Notes: a model not told the origin generated them from the sequence alone. A DNA stretch of 64,000 bases from Xestospongia muta (GCA_963693285.1 OY848924.1:5167842-5231841); one strand, 5' to 3'. Shown: positions 11,601-25,300, counted from the stretch's first letter. Made by a program: numbers and translations.

Positions 11601-14457
11601 ACTGGGAAAAGACCACTTGCTTGATGTGAATTTTGTGAAGGAATTAAAACTACTTGATTAAGGGGGCAATCTGGTTTATTATAAAAAGGACCACTCATAC
11701 GTAGTCCCCTGAGAGGTTGATATGGCTGTCCCAACAACTGCAGTGGTACAGGTTGTCCTAATTGTACATTTGGTGCTTGTCCTGCTAATAACGGAGCACC
11801 AAGTGGAGGTTGAAGTCCAGATCTTTCATTATTAGCAACAGCTGAAGTATTAGTTGTGGATGATGGAGGTCTAGTTTGAATGGTATTATAGGTAGGAAAA
11901 GTAGGCACAGTTGATAGAGAGATTTGGGCTCTCCTCCAGGAAACAGTGCTGTTTATTTCAGCAGTTTCTTTAAATTCAAACAAATTTGTACCTTTCTCTG
12001 TTGAAGAAATAGACATTCATTATGCTACAAGATCAAATATTATAAAAGCTATGTATGTGTAATTACATGTAGATTTTAACTTATAGATGTTTAAAGGAAC
12101 TGTGTCCTATAGCTTACCACAGAGTCCTCTAGGCTGCATGTCGTCAATTTGTCTTTTCATTTGCACTCTCAAAGCAGATATAACTTCTCTGTCTGTAAAT
12201 TGTCCATATGGCTGCGCTAAGTCTAACAGCTGTTCTGCTGGTATCTCTGATAGTCTCACACATTGTAACAAGGGCTTATAATCACTCACAGAGTTATGTT
12301 TCATCCAAGACTGAACGCAAGTATAAACTAACATCTCTTCTACATTAAATGAATCTCGTGAAAGCAAAGTTATTAGGGTGTTTGCAGTTAAAGATAGCAC
12401 AGCTTCCTGTTTGAGCACTTCTCTTGCATGTAGATCAGCATACCTGAGGCAGCATTGCTGAAGCTGTAACAAGAGAAATTATTAATCAAGTTTGTATAAG
12501 GTATAAATCAACATAGTTCCATTACAGTCAACTTTGTTCTTTATTGTAATATAATTTTAACTACAATTTGATGATTGGGACTCATCCATAGCAATGATCT
12601 AGTATCATGACACCTTTCAGTCACAATTTAACCTTATAAACTGTTTCCAGATATGTGAATCTACATGTAGTACATGTATCAGGAACAAACTGCATATGTG
12701 TGTACACTGGATCTACATGTAGGTGATGTGCTTATACCTCTCTCAGTTCAAGTTGATTAGCACAGACAAAGATAGGAAGAACAGAGGCCACATTTACAAA
12801 TGATGAAAGCTTTTCAGCAAGAACATCTTTTAAATGAACAAAACAAAATCGGTCAGCAGCTTCTATCAACTGTAAGACACCCTATCAAATATCATGAGAT
12901 AAATCATAAATGACACAAACTGGGCAATATGCTTTAACATTAACAAAGAATTATGATCTGAAGTCTTCGTACTGTATAGTGACACAAAGTTTACCAAATT
13001 ACCAAATTGCCCAATTTAAATCCTCACCAATAATCTATTACAATAATGTTATCAGTATAACACACAATTAAGCAGTTATAAATCCATATATTAGGTTTTA
13101 TGATATCAAACATGTGTTAACTAATAACTACATGTGAAGACTATTGATGGTGTTGAAATATTAATCAAACTACCAGAAAATATTCTAATTTCTCATGACA
13201 ATGTGTTTCTGTTATTTGCTCTTGGTATGAATGCGTAGGTCAATGGCTAATTCTTATCAAAACTTTTGCAGTAATTAAGTTATTAACACTTTGACATCAA
13301 ACCTGTAATTGTGCTCCATCTAACTCTACACATCCAGTGTAAGCATAGTGCAGCAACAGTTCAAAAGTCGAAACACTAACATCTTTTAAAAAAATCTCAC
13401 TAGAGGAATTTTGTGCTTCACTCATGCCTCCAAATAGAAGTTTTTCAAAGTATTCTGATTGTGTAGCTAAAATAATTCTGCAAAGTTAAACAAGTGAACA
13501 CTGAGACCTTTAAAATGTCATACTACACCTATGTGCTTGAATACACTGTGTTCCAATAAGAAATGAAACATCACAGTGTTCTTTACTATTAAGTAGTCTT
13601 GCATATTGGGAGCACATGTACATGGAAAGGTTAACCTTTACTGTGTGCAGTGGAATGAAGGCAGAATAAGTGACTATTCTTTCTGTACCTTTAATGTTTC
13701 CATTTTGGTATATAGGATCACAGATTAACTTTGGTAATGGATCTAGTGTTGTGTCTTCATCAGAAAAAGTCAAGACTCTAGCTATATGAAGCTGAGGGTG
13801 TTCCATGTCTGCATGAACAACATAAATGGAATTTAGTTGATCTTTAGGTTTTACCTTTGTCTGCATGCTTCCAGTACTCAAGCACTGTTTCCATCATGCC
13901 TTTCAAGGTACCTGACTCAAAATTGAGTCTCTCTAAATAATATACTCGAAAGCTGTAGCCATGATCGTAACCTGCTTCATTAATTTGCTCATTAAGAACC
14001 TTTAATTGGGAGAGAAATATCAGTAATTTACATGTAAACCCTGGAGATCCTTGAATCATATACGAAAAATTATTAAAGAATTATATAAAGGACAACATCA
14101 TACCTGATCAAACAAGTTATACTGCCCCCTTAGCCTTGTCATACAAGACAGAGTAGCATATTGTGCTAGTATGGCTTCAATATCAGATTTAAGTAGATTT
14201 AATTGACTTTTCACAGGGTCAATAGCACTACTCAATGAGCCTGCACCAGGTGATCCTCTTTGGATACGTCGGCACTGATTAGACCTTTGACGTAACTCCC
14301 CTAATAAACGGATGACATTCTGAAACTTATCGAGGACTTCATCACTGGGAACAGTTGATGGAGAAAGGGGGGAGGCTTGCACACTGGTTGGCGATCCAAT
14401 ACTTACAGGTGGTGGAGTGAGACAACTTAACCTACACGTACTTCGTCCATTTGCCAT
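8635..14457 (-). CDS. BTB-BACK protein with F5/8C-like domain (BTBD9-like)
   Basis: Thirteen exons: 14104-14457, 13912-13999, 13529-13841, 13303-13477, 12738-12881, 12118-12463, 11364-11997, 11160-11281, 10603-10720, 9793-9915, 8929-9045, 8771-8864, 8635-8712. They give 901 residues with all phases matching. Order: a Ser/Pro-rich N-terminus and helical segment (about 1-120); an unassigned region; a BTB/POZ domain (about 230-310, with EHCDVSFLIG and AHR, then SEYFEKLLFGGM); a BACK domain (about 330-460); a Pro/Gln-rich linker; an F5/8 type C-like (discoidin) fold core (about 630-725, with SYIIEISRDGTTWSMLFD); then about 175 residues not recognised. BTB-BACK proteins usually dimerise and act as Cullin-3 adaptors; BTBD9 also has F5/8C domains after BACK, so this is the nearest known architecture. 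The N-terminal extension is unlike BTBD9. The junctions at 13842-13911 (70-nt intron) and at 9045 (weak acceptor) are the least certain. The last five exons could be a separate gene, but phases join perfectly. Confidence 0.78.
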
Positions 14458-15106
14458 CGCTATGTAGCCATTGTAGTGTAATTTGAGGATGGCTTAAATA
14501 TATACAAGGGGCGAGTCCTGACACGCCCTTTGCAACGATGTATGACGTGTCTGAAAGACTGAAACTGACAACAGCTGGCACACGTGTCAAATTGTATGGA
14601 GCTTGATAGTTTTGGTGATGGTATGCTGGGGTACGTTTGGGCGTAAATACTGAGTTGGCACTCATTCCCAGGAAGTGTTTTGACATGCAGTTTAAAACCA
14701 AAACAACACTACAGTTTATGTAGATAATGGATAGAATTAAGTGATTGCCACAGAGCCATAGTAACTATCAATGGTATATATAAAATCTATTCTAACAAAT
14801 TTAGCTTAGATGAATATGAATCAACACAAGTAGAAACTTTATGGGCGAGAGTCTACCTATAATTGCCTTTGCCTAGGCAATGTACTACCTCATGAAGACA
14901 TACCTAAGCAATATATATATATATTATGTAAGGTTTGATGAGGTGAAATTGCTTATCATGATCCAAAGTAGAGGAGATAAAGGGTATTAAATGAAGCACC
15001 TACTTAGTTATTACATAGAACTAGTGTAGCCATTAATTGAAACAAGTCAACAGATAAAAAGCGCGATAAGGCTGATGCTTGTCTAGGTATATGGCCTTGA
15101 AGTAGC

Positions 15107-15865
15107 CTATGTATGTGACACTTTGTAGGCTTTTGTTTGCACAGCTATCTGTGCAGACTGCACTACAAAGATAAAGTCATCTAAGTATAGAGCAGTGACT
15201 TTAGCATCCCTCTCTTTAAGAGAATTCTTTGAAGAGTTTCTGCAACAGCAAAGACAATGTGCAGACCAAAAGAAAGTACTGAATCTATAAGGGCCTGATC
15301 CATCCAGTTTATTCAAGCAACAAACTATCATCTGGGTGGACTGGAATAACACAGTTGCCTCTTTGATGTCAACATTTATATATCAGCCATAAAATTCAGC
15401 CAAAATATCTGCTAGTGGTATGGCTAAGTGGTCCATGGATGAGTATGCAAGGAAACCCACCCTTCTGGAAAGCCATCATTGACACAATCACCAATTGGTA
15501 CAGTAAGGCAATACTTACCTGGTATATACTTCTATAGTGCTGATTCACCTGTGAACTCTGGTGTTGTGGAATTATCTTCTCTTGATGTAATTCTTTCTGG
15601 AGATAACCAAAAACCAGTGAACCATCCACATCAATGAAAGCTGGTTTACAAATGCACGAGTCCTATTACATCCTGTCTGGAAGCCAGTGGCAATTTGTTG
15701 AAGTACATAATTAACAAAGTCCCTATCTGGGTGAGAGTAAAGCTCCACGGACCACTTATTGTCAGCAAGTGACCACATTTTAATAATGCTGGTATTTTGG
15801 GGGTAAGGACTCTTACACAAGTTCAGAATGAGTAGATTTTGCAAGTATTTAGGTTGTCCATTCAT
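15107..15865 (-). mobile_element. degenerate DIRS-like retrotransposon RT fragment
   Basis: Three overlapping open frames on the minus strand read as successive parts of one reverse transcriptase interrupted by frameshifts. From right to left: a block with WSVELYSHPDRDFVNYVL and GFQTG, typical of the region before the RT fingers in DIRS/Ngaro-type and some Ty3-like elements; a piece GYLQKELHQEKIIP followed in a shifted frame by CVNDGF, matching the VNDG motif; and finally ALYLDDFIFV, the palm YxDD catalytic motif. Several frameshifts, stops and an apparent deletion between VNDG and YLDD show the copy is dead. No tyrosine recombinase, RNase H or terminal repeats were recognised nearby, so the class call is tentative. 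Confidence 0.65.
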
Positions 15866-16159
15866 GAATTGACCATTTTAGTAGTTTTTGGTCTCTGTGT
15901 TTATGTAGTAATATTGTGTCCAGATTGGGACCCATATGTAGAAAGTTATCTAACATTGATTCACACCTTAGTGTGGAGTGTTGATACTGTTCCCTCCTAC
16001 TCCTTATTAGTGTGTGTTGTTAGATGAATGTGAACAGATATGAGAGGTAGTGAGGAAGATATATGCATGGGTGCAGCTTGTTGATAGGGAGATATGTTTG
16101 CATGTTGTTAATGCCAACAATGCCTAAAGTCAGCTAAAGTAAGAGATTCAAGTTGTAAA

Positions 16160-16980
16160 TAATACATTTAACATTCCAATACAGTACTACATTCATGGAT
16201 TTAGCAAAGATGTCACTAACAACCCTCTAGACCACACCTTTCTCAGTTGTCTTGTTACATATTATTGGATTTGTTGGTCTACCATCATACAAGAACAAGA
16301 ACAATATTATATGTAAACCCGATTTAGTGGGTTTGTTAAGGATGTGGATTTCCCAATAGCACAGTTTTTATACTTAACCATTGCTTCATCAATCAACAGC
16401 CCTTGTCTGGTATGATAGCATGAAAAATATTCTTACTAAACCCACCTAACAATGGCTGGATTTTACAAGCTTAACTATGACCACCACTAGTTGTATCCTT
16501 GTATTGTCTAAAGGGGTACTTTAGGTATGCAAAATTTATAAAAAACATGTAGTGTTGCAGAGCAGGCATTCCAAGAATGTTACCTTTGCTCCAGTAACTT
16601 TTGAGGCAGTCAATTAAAGACAGAATTATTATTATGCCAAACAAAGTCATGTATCATCAGTTCTCACATTTATTAATTAGCCTTGATTCCTTTGCTGTGC
16701 ATATTCATTTTTAGCCAAAGAAATAAATTCATACAAAGCTGATAGCCAAACCAACCTAAGAGACTCCATGTGATTGTTGTTTCTCTGGTTTAACGGGGCA
16801 CCTGGTCCCTGATGATCCTGAATAAGCTCAGAAAGCAATGACTTATCCAATCAAATTTCACTAGTTTGCCTATGATATTTATTAGATGCTACTACACCCT
16901 CTAGATCATCTTCATCGTTGTCATCTTCATTACCTTCTTTGTTGTCTTCGCCTTTTTGGTTTTCTTCTTTGCTCACATTG
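16160..16980 (-). mobile_element. degenerate piggyBac-like transposase remnant
   Basis: On the minus strand, in broken frames: an acidic segment at about 16870-16980 (NEDDNDEDDLE); then a segment with GPGAPL followed about 30 residues later by SLAKNEYAQQ, resembling the start of the DDE_Tnp_1_7 domain; then LLIDEAMVKYKN at about 16365-16400 followed by NPLNR, matching the pattern IDEAM(I/V)xxKG...KPxKxG around the second catalytic region; and weaker similarity further on. Stops and frame changes separate the blocks, so it is a fossil. Inverted ends and TTAA target sites were not identified. The match is by remembered motif only. Confidence 0.5.
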
Positions 16981-17049
16981 TCATCTAAAACACAGTATAC
17001 GTTCAATATTATGCATATAGTTATAATAATTGCTAGTGTATACTTAAAT

Positions 17050-18560
17050 ACTTGTATTTTGTACAACCACAGACCACACCCACAAAAGAAGGCCAAACCT
17101 ATCAAAGCTAGACCTGTACACATTACCAAAATACAAACCTATGAATGTAATCAGAGCATGTGCTAGTGTGTACTCATATATCCATATATTGATACATTGT
17201 ACAGTTGGAAGCCACATCCACTAGGCCCAGACCATGTGTAAAAAGGAATATGCCACACCCATTAAACCATGATTCAAGCACATACATCACATGACACAAT
17301 ATAGGCCCTGTTAATCTAATTACAACAACCAAAAGTGCTCAATCAACTATTGGTACATTACATGACTGTGGGTCACACCCACAAGGTTCAAAACACACAC
17401 ATAAAGCAGGCCACATACATCAAGGCTAAACACACCCACATTATATCACACAACATAACACAGGACCCTATCAATCTAATTACAGCAAGTGCTAATATTG
17501 ATTCAAATATTACTAAAGTTATATACTATATGATTAGTAATTTTGTGGGTAGATAATTTTTGCAGATTTCGCTGTGAGTTAAGACAGACATGAAATTTAA
17601 TGTCTTTTGTTAATGGATATTTCCAGCCTCTAAAGAACAAATTAAAATTTCGATGTGTCATGTAGCCCAAATATCTTTATAAATGTTGTACCTGAAATTA
17701 TTCCATTATATGCTTGCCTTACTTACTCACATGTTTATTTCCAGGCCAAACCCTGTAATTATTTATACCATAAAATTTTAAGATTTCCTATGAAATAGTG
17801 GACCCTTGAAAATTAATATAATTATAACTATTACAGTAGTTGGAAACCACACCCACCATTCTCAAAACACCCATATTGCCACATATGGTCTATGAATTAA
17901 TTACAATGTGTAGTATTGCAATAGGGGGAGAGGTGGAATTATGCTTGATGGTCACTCTATTATGCTATACTAGCAATGATCAAAAATCACTCTTAATGCT
18001 CATTAATTCATATTTATTATAATGCAGTAAAAATAACCTGGATCATCTGGCTCTGTTTAATGACCTAGAGTGATGTTCATAATTTGAAATCATTTTGAGG
18101 CTATTACTGAGACTACAAGATTCATGGGCTTCATGTCACATTTTTGGATGAGCTAATTTTAATAGGAAACAATCATTGCCCTATTTGTCACCTTGTGCTT
18201 AAGGCTTTCAAAATTATGCCAACGTAATTCATCAATTCTTAATTGCACAACCCAGCATCACTAGTCAAAACCCATACCACAAGAATCAAAACACACTCAC
18301 AAAAAGGCTCACACCCATCACATTGCATACTTTAATATTGTACAGTTGTAGGGTGCACCCACTGTGCCCAAAATATGCCCACAAATGCAGGCCATCACAA
18401 GACATGCTCATTAAGGGTGCACACACCTACATATGACACTATTTAGGGGAATAAAAATATAATTACAATGTGTACTTGTGTATACGCAAATACTGGCACT
18501 TTTCACACACATACATGGTTCAAAGCAAGGCTACAAAGATAATGTATATCTACTACAGTC
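17050..18560. repeat. cluster of diverged CACACCCA-rich repeat units
   Basis: Related units recur at about 17057, 17197, 17350, 17825 and 18335. Each begins with a TGTACA(A/G)- or TACAGT-like start, then GGAAGCCACACCCAC or a variant, then CAAAA...CCCACA, and several end with AATCTAATTACAA or similar. Spacing between the first three is about 140-155 bp. The copies are strongly diverged. No coding capacity is evident. Confidence 0.6.
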
Positions 18561-19339
18561 TACTATATTCATATTACACCAATAAAACTTACAATTTCCT
18601 GATTGTCTCCATAACCAGAAATCCAGCTTGTCATAGATGTTTTCCAGCTCAAAGTGGAAGTGCCTGTCAAAAATCTCCAGCTCTAGTAGATCTATTCATA
18701 TCTTAAGTGTCTTCAGCTCATGCCCCTAGGCCTGTACAATGAAATCACAGTACCAGGAAGTTCTTTCCAAGACAGTAACTAATTCTGTAAGAAAAAAGTC
18801 TCTGCATATTTTTCTACTTGGCGCACCTATCTAGTCTGGTGATACTACTCACTAAGGCAAAGTGGGCAGTATACAAGACTACTAATGTTGCCTCTGTTGT
18901 GAAACTAAAAAAAGTGGCCAACTTGATTAATGTTGACACCAACATGTTACTCATGCTGTATTCTGTCATGTCCACACTTACTTCCACTTTAATACATGTA
19001 TGTGCATCACCCTCAGTTAGTTATCTGTATTAATCAGGGTATGATACCTGCCTCTTTCATAACAAATACTTATCTAAGTGAAAGGGTGGCTCACACTTTA
19101 AGCAAATCGCTGCATCAATACACTATCTAGATCAAATGAAAATATATTTGTATCTGTTAATAATTACTAGACAATTAAAAAGGAAAATAGACTCCATAAC
19201 CTGAAGTAGGCACACATCTTATCTTCTTTTCAGATGAAGAGCAAATGACGTTACTGAAATGTCATATGTGGAACTATATGGCTAACAAGTCAAGACATCT
19301 ACACTGTTAATTTTTGTTGACTACTTGTAGATGAAGAAG

Positions 19340-22300
19340 TTATTGCCATCCATTCAGATTCTTGCTATAGTCTTTACTTTTGAATAGCCTCTCCAATTCC
19401 TCCAACTGAACAATGAATAAATAATAATATGTGATGCAGAATGCAACTTAATACATGTACAGTATGATACACTAATCAGGGACATAGTAATAGTTGACGG
19501 CTCAGTGAATCTTAGCTGAGCTTCTTAACACTTGGTAGTCTTTCATCATACATAAGTGACAAATTTACAGGTAAAGTGTCAAGCAATATAATTCTACTAT
19601 GTGATAATATTTGCTTTGTGTATATATCTTCTGAACAGCCAAGAAAACGTTGCAAATGTGGAAGACAGCATAGTATGGACAAATTCATGTTACCTACCAT
19701 AGGCTATTTCTACTTGCCTGATAAAATATGAATCTAAATTACACAAGATTCACAAGAACTTAACTTGCCTTTCTACGCAAAACTGTTAATTCATCTTGTA
19801 GTCCATTGATGGTCTTGGTCAATACAGAGATTTTCTCAAATATCTCTCTATCATTGTTTTTTGAGGTTGGAGAAAAAGATTTCTGTAAATTACAAAAATA
19901 AAATTGCATCATAATCGCTTTTACAAATAAAATACAAGCAATATGAAGTAACAATTTCCTCAGTAAAAGAAAAGTGTAAGAGAATACAATTTCCCATAAC
20001 ATGTTCCACAATGTATTGTTAGCATAGTTAAGACTTCATTTAAGACAGTTCAAGGCTAAGCTGAACCACAATTTTGAGTCAGTGATATTAAAAAGGTTTA
20101 ATTATCTCTTAGCAAGGCAACACATAAAATGTTAACTGATTGTTTATCATCTTTTGACTTTCAAAATCATTTCTAATATTATAAGGCTAAATGTTTTTTC
20201 CAATTTTAAAGCATTAGTAAAGGCAATAGTACTTCAGGTTACCAATACAATGAATATGACAAGCCTAATTATAAATTTTAAAAGAGATGGTGATTAGAAA
20301 AAGACTGGCCAGCCAAACCCATGCAATGAAAACTACTCGACACAACTGCAAGCAGCTTGTAGTCAGCCACTACTATACCTCAAATATGTTGTTGTTATAA
20401 GCTTTTTACATTTTTGCATTATTCATAAGTTATTATACCACCTATGTCACAAAGAAAGAAATCAAAATATAAAGTGTAGTTTTGTTTTCTCATAACATCA
20501 AATCTTGCTGTTAAAAATAGAGTAGACTGACACATAAACTTTTCTACATGTTTGTATAGGGAATATTAGTTTAAGGCATATGGATGTGTCTAATTATAGT
20601 AGTAACCACATCTAATTTGTGTAGGAAGAGGCACCACTGGACATCATCTATATCCATATGATGGCATTCGTTCTGAACTGAAATTTCAAAATGGTTTATT
20701 CTTTCTTTGATTCTACTATGCTCAAATAAGCAATGAAGGAATTTCATTTCTTTGTTATAAGTTGTGTACATACAGAACATTGTTTCTTACATCATTTTTA
20801 TTTTGGATGATAGGGCTTGTCCCATCTTTTTTGTCATCTATCAACTTGGTATTGGACAGAAGAAGTGACAACAAATCAGACTCACAAAAAGTTGGGGGTA
20901 CAGAGGGTCTATCTTTCTAAAGAATGAAACAAAAATCATTTGTAAATTATTACAAGCTGATGATTATCAGTCTGAATGTACAACATGTAGACAAAGTAAT
21001 ATGTCACAATGGTCACTGCTGTGAGGTACTTGTTCTTGTGATATATAAATAACTACTCAAGGGTCTTATCACAACATTTAACAATACATGCCTTGAGTAC
21101 ATGTTTATATTATACATATCATACACATTTTATTCTATTTATACTAGGGACCACACTGTGTAACCAGCAAGTCAAAATCCGTTTAATGCTCTATAGTTAA
21201 CCTACAATTATACATGTCCATATTGGTATGACTCATCAAATTATGTAGACTGTATCTCTGTATAAGTCATTAGTGTTAATTTAACGATAATGTAGTAATA
21301 CCTCATGTTTGTGACTATGTGAATCATTTTGCTCAATTCTGCTATGTTGACAGGTCTCAATGAGTAATGACAGACTAATAACACGACCACTCTTTTCCTG
21401 ACATTGTAATCCAAGTATTCTCTGTTGTTTAGCCCAATTGATAAGTGGTAACAGAGAACAAGAACAAGAAAAAGGATCTATATGCCTAAAAAAGAAACCA
21501 ATACTATTGTTACACTATATCCAAAGGTATAAATTGCTCGTGTGTACAAATAATGAGAACTTACAATACACTACTCTACATGCATAACAAGCATCAAGAA
21601 TTACATCGATTTCTTTAACACTTTTCAGAGACAAAATACATGACATCATGTGCCATGATTGTTATGGTAACTTCTTACAACATATGATGTCTTGACCATT
21701 CCCACATCCTAAAGATACTGTTACATGACAAAAAAAGTGTTGCTATGCTCTACATGATGTATTCTAAGCCCAAAAGTGTAAGGTTGCTTTGTGATATGAC
21801 TAACATGTAAAGTACACATCAAAGTATTCACATTAGATATCATGTTCATGGCTGTATGAGTAGAGAAATATAATTTTGATAATTCACTATTATATATGAA
21901 AGGTATTAAGTAGGGATATTTTGCATTGAAGAAATCATTAGTTTGGGATTTACTTATTGATCTGTCATGTCATTCGATAGAGGATATATTAAAACCAATC
22001 TATTGAACTATAAGCAAAAAAAATAAATAGCAGCAAAAGATAAGCTTACTAAAGAAGATATAATAAGAAAGTGGTTGGTACTCGACATGTATTGAGAATT
22101 AATAAGCTATCTTATTATGTCTATCACAAAATTCATGAGTTTTTCTTTTCCCATATGCAGTACATTTGACCATAAACAATTTCACATATCCAATCTGTGT
22201 TAGCAAACATATTGCATCATTTAATGTCATGATCTTAATTAACCAATCAGAATTACACAAACTAAATAAGGATTGCTCTATCATGCTATATTGTTGTCAC

Positions 22301-25300
22301 ATAGTGGATCGTGAGTCCACAGAGGTAAAGAATGTATGAATAAGCAGTTCCTCATAGTGTCACATCATGTCATAAGAAAATGACCAATCACAAAATATGA
22401 TATTTTAAAGGTAATTATTTGAAGTCATATGATGTCACTTGAAAAGTTTGCATTATCATTGCGTTAATAGATGGATTGGACCTGACAGGTCTACATAAAA
22501 TATGTGTTTCTATGAGAACACCATAAATGATAATTCATTACGCATATTCTACTACTGGAGCCAATTTGTTGCATTTTGTAGGTCATGGATTTGATGAGTA
22601 ATGTACTTTTGAGACAGAAAACACATTTTAGGTTAACAAGAGAAACAATTATGAAGCAAACCATTACTCAGAACATCTTAATGTAAGGAGCAAGTAAATG
22701 TGTTCTCTATCATGAGTTAATTCAGGACTTTTGTGATGATATGTATTTACTTTATAGCCTTTTCAACAAAAAGTAGTGTTTGTGTGTGTGTGTGTGTATA
22801 TCTGTTCTGGGCAGTGGACTTTTGAACTTCTCTAACTCGCCCACAATACTTTCTACAACCACAAAACTTAGTAGAGAGATGGCAAATCTTTGGAACAAAC
22901 GTAATCCGGGAATTTCAAAAAAACATTTTGTTTTGAACTTATGGTAAATTTACCTACCGTGATGGTCTTCTTTGCCAACAGTTATAGCTCATGTGGAGAG
23001 ATCTGTTGCTGTTGTAAAACAATTGCTATAGTAAGTGTTATAAAAGCTATATCTAAGTCTACAAAACAAGGCAGTTTAGTGAAAGAATGACTATCAATAA
23101 CACATTCTAACTGTTGCCATGCCTGTAGTTTTATAAGGCATGCCATTTGTGTCAAAATTAAATATTGCAATAATGGTAGTGGCTTACTACTACTGGTTGT
23201 GTATGGTATGCTCAAGTGTTTAGGGTTTAGGTTTTGTGGTGGGGTCAAGTAACAGTGTAAACGTATAGCACAATGCTGATGATACAACTCCCACAATCAT
23301 CAGAACATTTTGACTCAAATGGCACATCCAACAATTTTCCCAACAATTATTAAATCTTGAGACTATTTTGTTGCCTATTTTATACTGAGCTATTTAGAAA
23401 ATTCTGATGGAGTGGTGGCATGGCCAACTAACATCACTCAGTATAATTTAGCCACAATGGTGGTGAGGGTTCTGCACTTTCTTGTTTTCATTATGTACAA
23501 AAGGCAATAACGATACATTGACATAAAACTAGTGTTTGTGAAAATGGCAGAGGGAATAAAGATGTTCATATTCAACAAACATTATTTGCTCATCAAACCA
23601 ACTTACAATATTGAGAGATTGTGTAATGGATGTAATATTTCCAGTGGAAGAAATGTGAGGTTATTCCCATACAGATACCTAATGATATGAGAATTAACAT
23701 ATTTAATATACAATTAATAACTGCTCATTTTTAATGGAGTCATAACTATTAGTACTAGATATAGTGAATATAATAGATATTTATATAAATGTATAATATA
23801 TGTAAAAACATTGTATTTGTGATTAGTTAACACTTGATGAACTTACAAATTCTTCAAAGAGGTTAAATTTTTAAAAGCAGTCACGGAAATATTAGTAATA
23901 TAATTGTGATTTAAATATCTACAGTAAAGATAAACAATAAACATGCTATTTCATAAAAACTTATATGTAGTACATTTGGACTGACAACCCTTCAACGTGG
24001 CATACAGTGTTCTAACATATTATTATTTGATCTGAATTTTGTTATAGCAACAACTCTTTCATTACTATAATGTTTTTTTGTAGAATGAATTTCCTTCAAA
24101 ACTGGGTAGGTTTAGGGCTATTTTAAGAGAATCACAAAAGAACAACTATTACTTAGAAGAGAAGAAAGAAGAGAGAACTCTAGATTAAACAATGAATAGT
24201 TTCACATACAGAATCTGACTTAGCAAACATACTGCATCATATGATGTCGTGATCATAATTAACCAATCAGAAACCACATATTGAATCTGAGTCAGTAAAC
24301 ATATTGCATCATGTGATGTCATGATCACAATTAACCAATCAGAAACCATGAATAGTTTCACATATTGAATCTGAGTCAGCAAACATATTGCATCATTTGA
24401 TGTCATGATCATAATTAACCAATCAGAATTACACAAAATAAATAAGGATTGCTATATCATGCTGACTTGTTGTCATATAGTGAATCATGAGTCCATTGAA
24501 GTAAAGAATGTATAAATAAGCAGTTCCAAATAGTGTCATATGATGTCATAACAAAATGACCAATCACAAATATGATATTTTAAAACGAATTTATTTTTGA
24601 TGTCATATGATGTCATTTTACAAATGGATTAGCTTTTGTACTATAATTTTTGAATAGAGTGGACATGACATCATGGAACATGGGACTTTTGGACATAATG
24701 ATATTATAAATTTAAACAAATATGTTATGACATGTAAACGCAATCACTTATTGCTAACTTACAAACTGTTAAGATTTTGAAGGTCAGTAAGAGCTGCCCA
24801 GATATTGGATAGCTTGTTTTGATTTAAACGACTATATAACAAAAGTAATTAAAGATAGACTAACTGATAAATAAAGACAAATTAATAATATTGTAATAAT
24901 AATAATAATAACAATATTACACACTTAACACTATGGAGCATAATTATAAGAAAATGACCAAAGGTCATACAAGTGTAACTACTACTCACATTTTCTGTAG
25001 CCAATAACAACCTTTAAAATGATCTCTATATAACTCCACTAAAGAGTTATTGGACACATCTCTACAAATGAAACCAAAATTAATTGAAGTTATAATTCTT
25101 TTTTTTCTCTCCATCTTTATTTGTGTTGTCTGTACATACACCCATCTATTTAACTACTCATCCATTATTCCATCTATCTATCACCCACTCATCCACCATC
25201 CATCTACATATCTCTCCATACAAAAAGAAACAATCAACGTACAGCAACTGCAGTTTAGAACAATCATGAAGTAGAGGAACAGAGAATGATGTAATTTGAT

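Larger units (their letters stand above)
14458..19339. other. intergenic region with decayed transposons and repeats
   Basis: No host gene was found. The region holds a DIRS-like reverse transcriptase fossil (15107-15865), a piggyBac-like transposase fossil (about 16160-16980) and a cluster of diverged repeat units (about 17050-18560). The stretches 14458-15100 and 18700-19339 show nothing further that I can support. Confidence 0.6.

Noticed and set aside
14432..14701. 89-codon minus-strand frame overlapping the BTB-gene start
   Set aside because: Different register from the coding exon and no domain signal. Upstream region only.
16918..17166. Plus-strand Ser/Leu-rich open frame
   Set aside because: Reverse complement of the acidic (GAN-rich) segment of the piggyBac-like fossil. 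Composition artefact.
19512..19700. 62-codon minus-strand open frame between the last two LRR-gene exons
   Set aside because: No good acceptor joins it in phase, and the GC-AG junction gives a better heptad continuation. It remains a weak alternative terminal exon.
24185..24436. 83-codon minus-strand frame with internal repeats
   Set aside because: Produced by the triplicated non-coding repeat, not by a protein repeat.
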